From positions 107,131 through 171,130 of the forward strand of contig NZ_JAHDTF010000027.1 of the NCBI RefSeq assembly GCF_018531465.1: DNA of 64,000 nucleotides. The letters are read 5' to 3'. Source of the DNA: Sphaerisporangium fuscum. Lineage in GTDB: Bacteria; Actinomycetota; Actinomycetes; Streptosporangiales; Streptosporangiaceae. The notes beneath the pieces are model-generated. The model had not been told where the DNA came from and did not search any database. It saw nothing but the letters and a program-made list of their open reading frames with translations. Shown one piece after another: positions 56,898 through 64,000 of this stretch; the stretch's first letter is position 1, and the number at the start of each line of letters is the position of its first letter. Both the position numbers and the translations under genes were made by a program.

Positions 56898-57329
56898 CTA
56901 CACCTCTCTGGCGCGCAACGTGGCTCGGACCTGCTTCAGTGCCGACACGTAGTCACGGAGGTCAGGGCGCATCGCCACCGCGATGGCCAAGGGTTCCTGG
57001 GCCGCTTCCATGTCACCCGTGCGCCACAGCGACATGCCCAAGCCGAAATAGGCGTAGTCCTCGGTGGGGTTCGCCGAGACGATCCAGCGGAAGCTGTCGG
57101 CCGCGTCCTCATATTGCCGGGAGTTGAACTGCGCTCGGGCGAGTGCCTCCCTGATGCTCCGGGAATCAGGCTCGGCATCGGCCGCTCGGGCCAGGATCGC
57201 CGCCGCCGCCGCGGGACTGCCGTCCTTGAGCAGCTTCACACCTCTCTGGAACCACTCATAGACACCGCCCGCCGGGGCAGCGGGCTCGTAGTCGGGGGAG
57301 CCGGGCTGGCCGCTTCGTCCCTGCGTCAT
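56898..57329 (-). CDS. Tetratricopeptide repeat protein
   Basis: A 143-residue helical protein with about three TPR units (YEWFQRGVKLLKDGSPAAAAAILARAADAEP, then SIREALARAQFNSRQYEDAADSFRWIVSANP, then DYAYFGLGMSLWRTGDMEAAQEPLAIAVAMRP). Such proteins bind partner proteins. The ATG at 57329 is preceded by GGAGG. It is divergent from the DUF1015 gene and upstream of the HAD-IIA gene, a grouping I recall in other actinobacteria. Confidence 0.88.
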   Translation of the reverse strand: MTQGRSGQPGSPDYEPAAPAGGVYEWFQRGVKLLKDGSPAAAAAILARAADAEPDSRSIREALARAQFNSRQYEDAADSFRWIVSANPTEDYAYFGLGMSLWRTGDMEAAQEPLAIAVAMRPDLRDYVSALKQVRATLRAREV

Positions 57330-57435
57330 CTTTCCGAGGCCTCCTTCAGACGACATGTCATCCCGGCTTCCTGACGAGCCGGGCAGCGCTGCGACGTCGG
57401 GGCTGTCTCTGAGCGACTTGGGCCTTTATGGCACC

Positions 57436-58716
57436 ATGCCCGGTATGGCGAATCCTGAACTGCCGTCGCCCGATGGGCTGGTGCTGCGCCCCTTCCGTGG
57501 CGTGCGATTCGCAGTCGACGATCTGGCCGCAGTCACCTCCCCGCCGTACGATCTCGTCTCTCGGGAAGACATCCAGACTCTTCTGGACGCCCACCCAAAC
57601 AACGTGGTCCGTCTGATCCTTCCCGGCGCCGACCAGCACTGCTATGGGGAGGCGCGAGAGTCGCTGTCGTCATGGCTGCGATCGGGCGTGCTCGCCGTGG
57701 ACGAGACGCCGGCCCTCTACGTGTACGAGCAGAGCGGACCAGGCTTCCTGCTGCGCGGGCTGATCGGGGATCTGGGTTTGTCGGGGCCCGAGAAGCACAT
57801 CGTGTTGCCTCACGAGGACGTCATGCCCAAGACGGTCGCCGACCGCCTCGCCCTGATGAGGACGACCGAGAGCAACCTGGAGCCCATCTTCCTGCTCTAC
57901 GCGGGCGACGGCGGCGACGCGGCGCGCCTGATCGACGAAGTGGCCGCGACACGCCCACCCGTGGTCGACGTGCGCACCGACGACGACATCTCGCACCGCC
58001 TCTGGGCGCTCACCGACCCCGGCGAGCACGCGGCCGTGGCCGCGGACCTCCGCGACCGCCAGGCGCTGATCGCCGACGGCCACCACCGGTACGCCACCTA
58101 TCTGGCCCTCCAGCGTGAATACCACGCCGAAGGCCGAGGCCCCGGGCCCTGGGACTTCGGACTGGCCCTCCTGGTCGACTCCACGGCCTACCCTCCCGAT
58201 CTCAAACCCATCCATAGGGTGATCCCCGGGCTGCCCCTGGGGAAGGCGGCGGCGCGCGCCAAGGGCGCCTGGCAGGTGCATGAGTTCGCCCACGTCGACG
58301 AAGCCCTCGCGGCGCTCGGCAGAGCCGTGGGGCCGGCTTTCGTCCTCGCCGGGAACGGCCCCAGCCATCTGCTCACCGATCCGGACCCCGTGCAGGTGGA
58401 CCATGCCATGCCCGCGTCGCGATCCGCTCGCTGGAAGTCGCTCGTCACCTCGATCCTCTCGGAGTTCCTCCTGCCGAAGGTGTGGGGCATGCGCGACGAC
58501 GAGCAGGCGGTGCGGATCGTGCACCACGATCCGCACATCGCCATCCGCATGGCCCGGGAGGGCTCCGGCACCGCTGTGATCGTCCCGCCGCTGCGGGTCG
58601 AGGACGTGCTCGCCGTGGCCGCCGAGGGTGAGCGAGTGCCCCGCAAGTCCACGTCGTTCGGCCCGAAACCCCGCACCGGCCTCGTCCTTCGCACGTTCGC
58701 CACCGACTCCTCCTGA
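57436..58716 (+). CDS. DUF1015 family protein
   Basis: A 426-residue protein of the DUF1015 family, whose biochemical role is not settled. The family marks are LRPFRGVRF, SPPYDLVSREDI (near residue 40), ALYVYEQ, IADGHHRYATY (near 218) and LKPIHRVI. The ADGHHRY motif suggests a metal or phosphate site. Candidate starts are the ATGs at 57436 and 57445, with no clear ribosome site. The divergent TPR gene is just upstream. Confidence 0.9.
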   Translation: MPGMANPELPSPDGLVLRPFRGVRFAVDDLAAVTSPPYDLVSREDIQTLLDAHPNNVVRLILPGADQHCYGEARESLSSWLRSGVLAVDETPALYVYEQSGPGFLLRGLIGDLGLSGPEKHIVLPHEDVMPKTVADRLALMRTTESNLEPIFLLYAGDGGDAARLIDEVAATRPPVVDVRTDDDISHRLWALTDPGEHAAVAADLRDRQALIADGHHRYATYLALQREYHAEGRGPGPWDFGLALLVDSTAYPPDLKPIHRVIPGLPLGKAAARAKGAWQVHEFAHVDEALAALGRAVGPAFVLAGNGPSHLLTDPDPVQVDHAMPASRSARWKSLVTSILSEFLLPKVWGMRDDEQAVRIVHHDPHIAIRMAREGSGTAVIVPPLRVEDVLAVAAEGERVPRKSTSFGPKPRTGLVLRTFATDSS

Positions 58717-58751
58717 ACCGCCGGTCCTGACCACCCGGCGGCTGCCCCTGA

Positions 58752-58910
58752 ACCGGCTCCTCCGCTTGCACCGGCTCTCCCCCTTGAGCCGACTCCTCCC
58801 CTTGCACCGGCTCTTCCCCTTGCGCCAGCCACCCTCTTCACAGCTGCCACGGTGTTCACAGCTGCCGCATCATTCATGCCTGCCACCGCCTTCACGCCTG
58901 CCGCTTTTCC
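58752..58910. repeat. 18-base tandem repeats in a convergent gap
   Basis: About four 18-base units of CCGGCTCYTCCCCTTGCA type (58752-58824) are followed by about three and a half of TTCACAGCTGCCRC type (near 58846-58910). The gap separates the DUF1015 gene and the SSB-like gene, which converge. Reading frames here give hexapeptide repeats, but none has a start or ribosome site. Confidence 0.75.
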
Positions 58911-58957
58911 AGGGGCGAATGCCTCTGGCGGAGCCGTCCTCGAAACGCGCCTCCCTT

Positions 58958-59428
58958 TCACGCCTCGCCAGCGGTGCGAAGCCCGGCGGAGGCGGCGGGC
59001 CCGCCGGCCCCCGCAGGGGAAGCATCGGGCGGGCACTCGGGGTGCCCGCCGTATCGCCCCTCTGGAGCGGCCGCGGTCCTGGCGGACGGCCGGTTGCGCG
59101 GCGGCCCGGCCGGCTCGACGGTGCTGACCCGGTGGACCTCCACCTCGTAGGTGCTCGCCCCCCCGCCGGGCCCGCTCCAGAACCGGTGGTGGAGCGCTCC
59201 TTCGACGCTGACCACGTCGTCGACCCGCCACCGGGCCACCAGCGCGGCCACCTCCGGGTCGAAGGCCACGCAGGCGATACCGTCGGACTTCTTGCTGCTC
59301 GGATGGCCGGGCGGCCGCCGGACCGCGAGGCCCCACATCATCATCTGATCGCCGCTGGGCAGGCGTCTGTCTCTCGGCGGCCGGGACACGCGCCCGACCA
59401 GCCTGACCTCGTTGCGGTGCATCATCAT
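58958..59428 (-). CDS. Single-stranded DNA-binding protein-like (SsbB type)
   Basis: A 156-residue protein with an OB-fold SSB domain: NEVRLVGRVSRPPRDRRLPSGDQMMMWGLAVRR at the start, then DGIACVAFD and VDDVVSVEGALHHRFWSG. The C-terminal third is Pro/Gly/Ala-rich and lacks the acidic DDDIPF-type tip of main SSB proteins. It is therefore likely a secondary SSB, perhaps for sporulation or competence. The first of three ATGs at 59428 follows GAGGAGAGG. Confidence 0.83.
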   Translation of the reverse strand: MMMHRNEVRLVGRVSRPPRDRRLPSGDQMMMWGLAVRRPPGHPSSKKSDGIACVAFDPEVAALVARWRVDDVVSVEGALHHRFWSGPGGGASTYEVEVHRVSTVEPAGPPRNRPSARTAAAPEGRYGGHPECPPDASPAGAGGPAASAGLRTAGEA

Positions 59429-59504
59429 GCCTCTCCTCGGATCCCATCGATCGGGGATCATTCTGCGAGGCGAGGGCGGGGCCGAAATGACCCGAGCGCG
59501 GTTC

Positions 59505-59513
59505 TGTGGATAA
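59505..59513 (-). promoter_or_regulatory. DnaA-box-like sequence
   Basis: The minus strand reads TTATCCACA, a perfect consensus DnaA box, in the promoter region of the SSB-like gene. A second TTGTCCACA lies at 59726-59734. A single box may occur by chance. Confidence 0.35.
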
Positions 59514-59726
59514 CCGGCACATGAGCCGCGAGGCGATCGGGGGCGCCCGGAGAACCTCGACCGTCCCGGTTCAGGCCACAGCACGATCTGCCGTCCCGCG
59601 CCCGTGGATCTTCTCAGGGAGGCCGACGAGGTGAAACGAGTCACTCGTGCCCCGATGCGCCATGTGCCCTACGCTCGTCTTCGAACGTGGGGGACCGGTT
59701 CGGCGACAGGGACCAAGGGAGCGCCT

Positions 59727-60671
59727 GTGGACAACGTGACGCCGCTCGGCGGCGACGTCTATGAGATCGACACGCGGATGGCCGGGTACTCCGGCATTAC
59801 CGCCGGCTACCTGATCCTCGGCGACCGGCCCTGCCTGGTGGAGACCGGTACCTCCACCTCCGCCCCCATCGTCCGCGACGCCCTCACCTCTCTCGGCGTC
59901 GGCCCCGACGACCTCGCCACCGTCGTCGTCACGCACATCCATCTCGACCACGCCGGAGGCGTGGGCGACATCGCCGGCTACTACCCATCCGCCGAGATCG
60001 TCGTCCACGAGAAGGGGGCGAGGCACCTCGTCGACCCCTCACGGTTGATGGCCAGCGCCCGCATGGTCTGGGGTGACAAGCTGGACACCCTCTTCGGCAC
60101 CCTGGCGGCGACGGAGGCGGCCCGTATCCGGGCGCTCGGGGACACCGGAGCGATCGACCTCGGCGGCGGACGCGTGCTCTCCAGCCACTACTCCCCCGGC
60201 CACGCCAAACACCATGTCGGCCTGCTCGACTCGTTCACCGGCGACCTGTACGTCGGCGACGCCGCCGGGGTGTACCTTCCGGAGACCGGTGACCTTCGCC
60301 CGGCGACGCCGCCCCCGGACTTCGACCTGCAGACCGCCCTCGACTCTGTGGCCCTGTTCGGCGCTCTCGGCCCCCAGCGGCTGCTCTTCAGCCACTACGG
60401 CCCCGTCGCGGACGTGGCCGGAACACTTGAGCGGTCGGCCGAGGAACTACGGGTGTGGGTCGACCTGACGCGCCAGGCCCATGCGCAGGGGATGGATCTC
60501 GACCACGCCGTGGCCATGGTGCGCGACAGGACCCGGGAGCGGTACGCGGCGCTGGCGTCCGAGGGCGACGATGCGGACATGGCGGAGCAGTTCGAAATGC
60601 TCAGCGGCGCGCCCTCGAACGTGGCCGGCATCCTGCACTGGTTGAACCGCGTTCAGCCAGACCAGCGGTAG
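59727..60671 (+). CDS. Metallo-beta-lactamase fold hydrolase
   Basis: A 314-residue metallo-hydrolase. Zinc ligands are in VVTHIHLDHAGG near residue 75, SPGHAKHH near 158, VGDAAGVY near 180 and FSHYGPVADV near 235. It is longer than glyoxalase II-type proteins because of a helical C-terminal region. I start at the GTG at 59727, after AAGGGA; the upstream frame is not protein-like. The substrate is unknown. Confidence 0.88.
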   Translation: MDNVTPLGGDVYEIDTRMAGYSGITAGYLILGDRPCLVETGTSTSAPIVRDALTSLGVGPDDLATVVVTHIHLDHAGGVGDIAGYYPSAEIVVHEKGARHLVDPSRLMASARMVWGDKLDTLFGTLAATEAARIRALGDTGAIDLGGGRVLSSHYSPGHAKHHVGLLDSFTGDLYVGDAAGVYLPETGDLRPATPPPDFDLQTALDSVALFGALGPQRLLFSHYGPVADVAGTLERSAEELRVWVDLTRQAHAQGMDLDHAVAMVRDRTRERYAALASEGDDADMAEQFEMLSGAPSNVAGILHWLNRVQPDQR

Positions 60672-60884
60672 CGTTTGCGCCGTTTTCGGCGACCGTTGCG
60701 GTAAATGCCCCGAAAAGTCCGCTATCCAGCTAATTCATGGAAGGCGCAAACCCACGCCGATTCGAATCCGTTTCGGCATGCATAGGATCCGTCCGGCGTG
60801 GGAACGAAGGCTGGCGGGCGCCGCGCGACTTCACGCTCAACGGCGCCCACCACCCTTCGTCGGTCTTTCACGACGTCTCAGACT

Positions 60885-63437
60885 TCACCGCCGGTCGTGC
60901 TTCTCCGGGGCGGCATCGCTGTCATCGTCAAAATCCCCCGGAAGTGCCCCCTCCGAAACACCGAAGTCGGGCTCGATGAACGCCGGGGCCATCCCGGGCT
61001 CCAGAACGGTCTTGACGGCCGTCCCCGGCTTGTCATCAGCGATGTCCCCGGAGCCGTCGGCCGCGTCCCCGGAACCTTCGGTCGTGGCCGCCTCGCCGCT
61101 CGGCTCTTCAGCGACGGACGACGCGGAGTGCTCGCCGGCCCCGTCACGGTCGCCTGCACCCGGCTCGACCTCCTGCGGCTCCGCCTCGGCCGTACCGGTC
61201 TCCGGCTCCGTCTCGAGCACGTCGACGCCCACCACGTCCGTCTCCTCGACGTCCGAGGGGGCCGTCTCGCCGGCGTCGTCCGACGGCTCGTCCTCGCTCT
61301 CCTCCGCCTCGGCGGGCACGACGTCGCCGCTGTCATCCAGGGGAAGGACGTCCTCTTCGTCCTCCTCCTCGATGTCCTCGATGACGGCGCCCGTCAGCTC
61401 GGCGTACCGCTCCGCCGCGTCCGTCTCGCCGTCCTCGTCGAACGCCATGGCCCGCTCGAACCAGTCGGTCGCCGCCTCCTCATGGCCGGCCTCGGCCAGG
61501 GCGTCGGCGTAAGCGAAGGCCAGGCGCGCCGACCAGGGGCGAGGCTCCTGGCTGCGCAGCTCGGGGACCCGCTGCAGGGTGATCACCGCGGCGTCGTGCT
61601 GGCCGAGGTCGCGGCGGGCACCGGACTCCACGATCGCGAGCTCGATGCGGCCGGCCCGGTCGAGACGCTCTGCCTCGGGGGAACGGACCAGGTCGATCGC
61701 GCGCTCCGGACGCCCGAGGCCGCGCTCACAGTCGGCCATGATGGGCAGGAACTCGTCCGATCCGGTCATCCTGCGCGCGGCCCGCAGGTCGCTGAGCGCC
61801 TCGGCGTAGTGCCCCGCCCGGTACGCCGCGAGGCCTACGGCCTCCCGTACGACGCCGATGCGCGCGGCGAACCGCCGGGCGACCTTCGCGTGCTCGTAGG
61901 CCAGGGCGGCGTCCTCGTCCCCGAGGGCCCGCTCGGCCGCGACCAGGTGGGAGGCGATCAGATCCGCGAGGTCGTTCGGGAGGGAACGCAGCTCGTCCCT
62001 GACCTCCTTGTCGAGCTCATCGGGGGTGATGTCGGCCGCCAGCGGCGGCAGCGGCGCACGCTCCTCGCGGGGAGCACGCTCGGAGTCACGCTCGAACGGA
62101 CGGTCCTGCTCGCGGCCGTACCGAGCACGCGTGCCACCCCTGTCGGAGTGCGGCGCCCCGCCGCCGCGGCCCTCACGCGGTACGTATCCGTCCCGCTCAC
62201 GGTGCTCGTACGGACGCCCCTCGCGGCGACCACGGTCGTCACGCCCCTCGCGCGGGCCGCGGTCGTCACGCCCCTCACGGCTGAAGGGACGCGGACCGGC
62301 CCCCGCTCGGTCGTCGCGCTGGAAGGGACGGCGCTCGCGCTCACCGCGGTCGTCCCGGCGGTAGGGGCGATCTTCGCGACCCTCGCGGTAGGAGGGACGC
62401 TCGGTGAAGCCACCGCGCTCCCCGCGAGGCCCCCGGTCGTCGCGTACCTCACGGCCTTCGCGACCTTCCCGGCTGAAGGGACGCGGACCGCTTCCCCTGC
62501 GGTCGTCCCGCTGATAGGAGGAACGGCCGCGGTCATCTCGATCGTAGGAACGGCTACGGTCGTCACGGTCGAACCCACGGCCGCGGTCGTCGCGGTCGAA
62601 TGAACGGCCCCCGCCACGTCCGTACCGGTCATCCCGGTTGTACGGACGAGCGCCGCCGCGGTCGTCGCGGCCCTCACGGTTGTACGGACGAGCGCCGCCG
62701 CGGTCGTCGCGGCCCTCACGGTTGTACGGACGCGGGCCCGGGGCCCGGCGGTCGTCCCGCTGGAACGAACGGCCGGCGCGGTCACCGCCCTCGAAGGAAC
62801 GCCCGCTGCGATCGTCACGATCGCGGTAACCCGAGGACCCGGCGAAACCGCCCTCACGGCGATCGCCGTAGCGAGGACCGGGACGGCCGCCGCGGTCGCC
62901 GCCACGAGGGGAACCCTCACCCCGAGACCCGTACGAGCCCCGGTCGCCGCCCGTGCGGTCGCGGTCGCCTCGGCCGTAGGAACGCTCGCCGCCGAAACCG
63001 CCCCTGTCACCGCGGTCGAACGACCGTCCCTGACGGCCGCCGCGGTCGTCACGGTCGAAGTGCCGGGCGGGGCGGTCACCGCGGTCGCGCTGGTCGCGGT
63101 CGTCACCGCGCCCCCGGCCCCTATCCCCTCCGCCGTCCCGGCCGTAGGGTCGCTCGTCGCGGTTGTCGCGCTGGTACGGACGTCCGCCGCGGGAGTCACG
63201 GTCGCGGGACCCGTACGGGCCGGCGGGACGGCCTTCACGACGCTCGCCATAGCGGGGCCCGTCCCCAGGACGTCCCTCTCGACGGCCGCCACCCGAGCGG
63301 TCGAATCCACCGCCCGGCCTGCCGCCTCTGCCGCCCTCGGAGCGGTCGCCGCGGTTGTATCCACCGGAGCCTCTGCCCGGGCGGTAGCCACCTTCGTCCT
63401 GGCGGCCCGAGTCCTCACGTCCGTTATCTCTGTTCAC
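60885..63437 (-). CDS. TPR protein with a long Arg/Asp/Gly-rich disordered N-terminus
   Basis: An 850-residue protein in three parts. Residues 1 to about 465 are low complexity, dominated by RDDRGGR, REGRDDRG and PYNRE-like pieces with regular Tyr and Phe. Residues about 470-690 are helical TPR-like repeats (ALGDEDAALAYEHAKVARRFAARIG, then AYRAGHYAEALSDLRAARRM, then EAATDWFERAMAFDEDGE). The last 150 residues are strongly acidic. Actinobacterial relatives carry the TPR part with a much shorter basic head. An RNA or ribosome role is suggested by the RGG-like head only. Confidence 0.85.
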   Translation of the reverse strand: MNRDNGREDSGRQDEGGYRPGRGSGGYNRGDRSEGGRGGRPGGGFDRSGGGRREGRPGDGPRYGERREGRPAGPYGSRDRDSRGGRPYQRDNRDERPYGRDGGGDRGRGRGDDRDQRDRGDRPARHFDRDDRGGRQGRSFDRGDRGGFGGERSYGRGDRDRTGGDRGSYGSRGEGSPRGGDRGGRPGPRYGDRREGGFAGSSGYRDRDDRSGRSFEGGDRAGRSFQRDDRRAPGPRPYNREGRDDRGGARPYNREGRDDRGGARPYNRDDRYGRGGGRSFDRDDRGRGFDRDDRSRSYDRDDRGRSSYQRDDRRGSGPRPFSREGREGREVRDDRGPRGERGGFTERPSYREGREDRPYRRDDRGERERRPFQRDDRAGAGPRPFSREGRDDRGPREGRDDRGRREGRPYEHRERDGYVPREGRGGGAPHSDRGGTRARYGREQDRPFERDSERAPREERAPLPPLAADITPDELDKEVRDELRSLPNDLADLIASHLVAAERALGDEDAALAYEHAKVARRFAARIGVVREAVGLAAYRAGHYAEALSDLRAARRMTGSDEFLPIMADCERGLGRPERAIDLVRSPEAERLDRAGRIELAIVESGARRDLGQHDAAVITLQRVPELRSQEPRPWSARLAFAYADALAEAGHEEAATDWFERAMAFDEDGETDAAERYAELTGAVIEDIEEEDEEDVLPLDDSGDVVPAEAEESEDEPSDDAGETAPSDVEETDVVGVDVLETEPETGTAEAEPQEVEPGAGDRDGAGEHSASSVAEEPSGEAATTEGSGDAADGSGDIADDKPGTAVKTVLEPGMAPAFIEPDFGVSEGALPGDFDDDSDAAPEKHDRR
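62637..62740 (-). repeat. 42-base tandem repeat inside the RG-rich protein gene
   Basis: Units starting at 62637, 62679 and 62721 share GTTGTACGGACG and the following bases at a 42-base period. They encode the 14-residue unit REGRDDRGGARPYN. The in-frame period allows the disordered region to grow or shrink. Confidence 0.85.
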
Positions 63438-63773
63438 TTCTGTCCTTAGTTGCTCGCTGATCGCGTCCAGTGCGATCTGCGTTCACTCACCGCGCCGACC
63501 CTGTGCGGCGGGAGGAGACGATCTATCGGGGCCGCGGGACACAGATCCCTTTCCTGTGTCGCTACCGCCCTCGGCGCCTTTGCCCCTTACGTGACGAAGG
63601 CCACCCGTGGTGGGGTGGCCCGGCAGACCCAGCCTAGCAAGGACGAGAGCCTGCGCGGGACGGACTGCCGGCACGCCCTCTGTCTTCACGGCCCTGCCCT
63701 CACCGGCTCGGCGAATCACTCAGCGCGATGACATTCATGCCGAGATCGCGCACTTGCCGCGCAGAAACAGAAA
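63438..63773. other. Gene-free stretch between the RG-rich gene and the rRNA terminators
   Basis: These 336 bases contain the upstream region of the RG-rich protein gene and no credible gene. I see no clear promoter hexamers. Confidence 0.5.
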
Positions 63774-63800
63774 AGGGCCGCCCACGGCGTGGACGGCCCT
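63774..63800 (-). terminator. rRNA operon terminator, distal
   Basis: Arms 63774-63786 and 63788-63800 pair with one mismatch. On the minus strand the stem is followed by TTTTCTGTTTC, a proper U-rich tail, so it ends transcripts coming from the 5S gene. Confidence 0.8.
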
Positions 63801-63854
63801 CACAATGAACCCGCATCAACACCCGCAGCCGCGAATGTCTTCCCCCCACACAGC

Positions 63855-63889
63855 GGTAAGGGCCACCCGCCAAGCGGGTGGCCCTTACC
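63855..63889 (-). terminator. rRNA operon terminator, proximal
   Basis: A perfect 16-base stem (63855-63870 and 63874-63889) with a 3-base loop lies 13 bases after the 5S gene. Two terminators in series are common after rRNA operons. Confidence 0.85.
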
Positions 63890-63902
63890 GTATGAAAAAT
63901 TT

Positions 63903-64000
63903 GTCCGGCGGCGTCCTACTCTCCCACACCGTCCCCGGTGCAGTACCATCGGCGCTGGAAAGCTTAACTTCCGGGTTCGGAATGTAACCGGGTGTTTCCC
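63903..64000 (-). rRNA. rrf: 5S ribosomal RNA (3' part; 5' end outside window)
   Basis: The minus strand reads the actinobacterial 5S from GGGAAACACCCGG through CCGAACCCGGAAGTTAAG and GGTACTGCA to GGGAGAGTAGGACG and CGCCGCCGGAC at the 3' end. About 20 bases of the 5' end lie beyond the window. The 16S and 23S genes are expected further right. Confidence 0.96.

Noticed and set aside
56647..56952. A plus-strand gene encoding the SPEPTSL repeat
   Set aside because: No ribosome site, no extension beyond the repeat with protein-like content, and overlap with the promoter and coding regions of minus-strand genes.
60798..62603. A 601-codon open frame on the plus strand opposite the RG-rich protein gene
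   Set aside because: It mirrors the repeated codons of the minus-strand gene, has no ribosome site, and shows no recognisable domain. The minus frame has the TPR domain and acidic tail.
63483..63719. A 78-codon minus-strand frame near the rRNA end
   Set aside because: No ribosome site, no motif, and biased composition; treated as non-coding.

Overview
The window is about 64 kb of very GC-rich DNA from an actinobacterium. RbpA, WhiA, SteA/SteB, an OpcA-containing pentose phosphate operon, LAL-type LuxR and ECF regulators, and a mycothiol-dependent isomerase fragment all fit a filamentous, sporulating lineage. I infer Streptosporangiales or close relatives, but the sequence alone does not fix the genus. 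No phage, insertion sequence, CRISPR array or tRNA gene was recognised. Most of the window is conserved chromosome with accessory inserts between core blocks.

Layout. 1-7004 (+): a carbon operon with the tail of tkt, then tal, pgi, zwf, opcA and pgl. 7118-24191: accessory region with a CopD-like membrane protein, a decayed narJ remnant, an adenosine deaminase-family enzyme, a methyltransferase, a CGNR regulator, a lipoprotein, a TetR/imine-reductase pair, an ECF sigma/SnoaL pair, a cutinase closely resembling PET-degrading polyester hydrolases, a giant LuxR regulator, a secreted protein, an RNA-ligase-like protein with an added DNA-binding-like head, a HAD phosphatase, an ACT-GNAT acetyltransferase and an amidohydrolase. 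24255-35567 (-): the conserved uvrC-rapZ-yvcK-whiA and gap-pgk-tpiA-secG-rbpA blocks, split by an FBP/TetR pair. 35755-42640: Rieske lipoprotein, uvrA, a truncated maleylpyruvate isomerase, a metallo-hydrolase, and psd-pssA for phosphatidylethanolamine synthesis. 42764-43896 (-): a TerC-family gene behind a yybP-ykoY manganese riboswitch.

44005-54409 (-): the actinobacterial block small protein-tlyA-nadK-recN-steA-steB-GT4-like-murJ-glycosyltransferase, linking ribosome methylation, NADP supply, DNA repair, septation and the cell envelope. 54674-63437: SCP2 protein, HAD-IIA phosphatase, TPR protein, DUF1015 protein, SSB-like protein, a second metallo-hydrolase, and an 850-residue protein with an Arg/Asp/Gly-rich disordered half, a TPR middle and an acidic tail. 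Several short tandem repeat arrays lie between these genes. The window ends inside a 5S rRNA gene on the minus strand followed by two terminators, so an rRNA operon reads in from the right.

Regulation visible in the DNA: RecA-NDp (PafBC-type) promoters before uvrA and uvrC, a dre-like (DasR) site before gap, twin operators between tetR and the imine reductase gene, a shared motif between the ECF sigma gene and its SnoaL partner, and a large palindrome over the promoter of the RNA-ligase-like gene.
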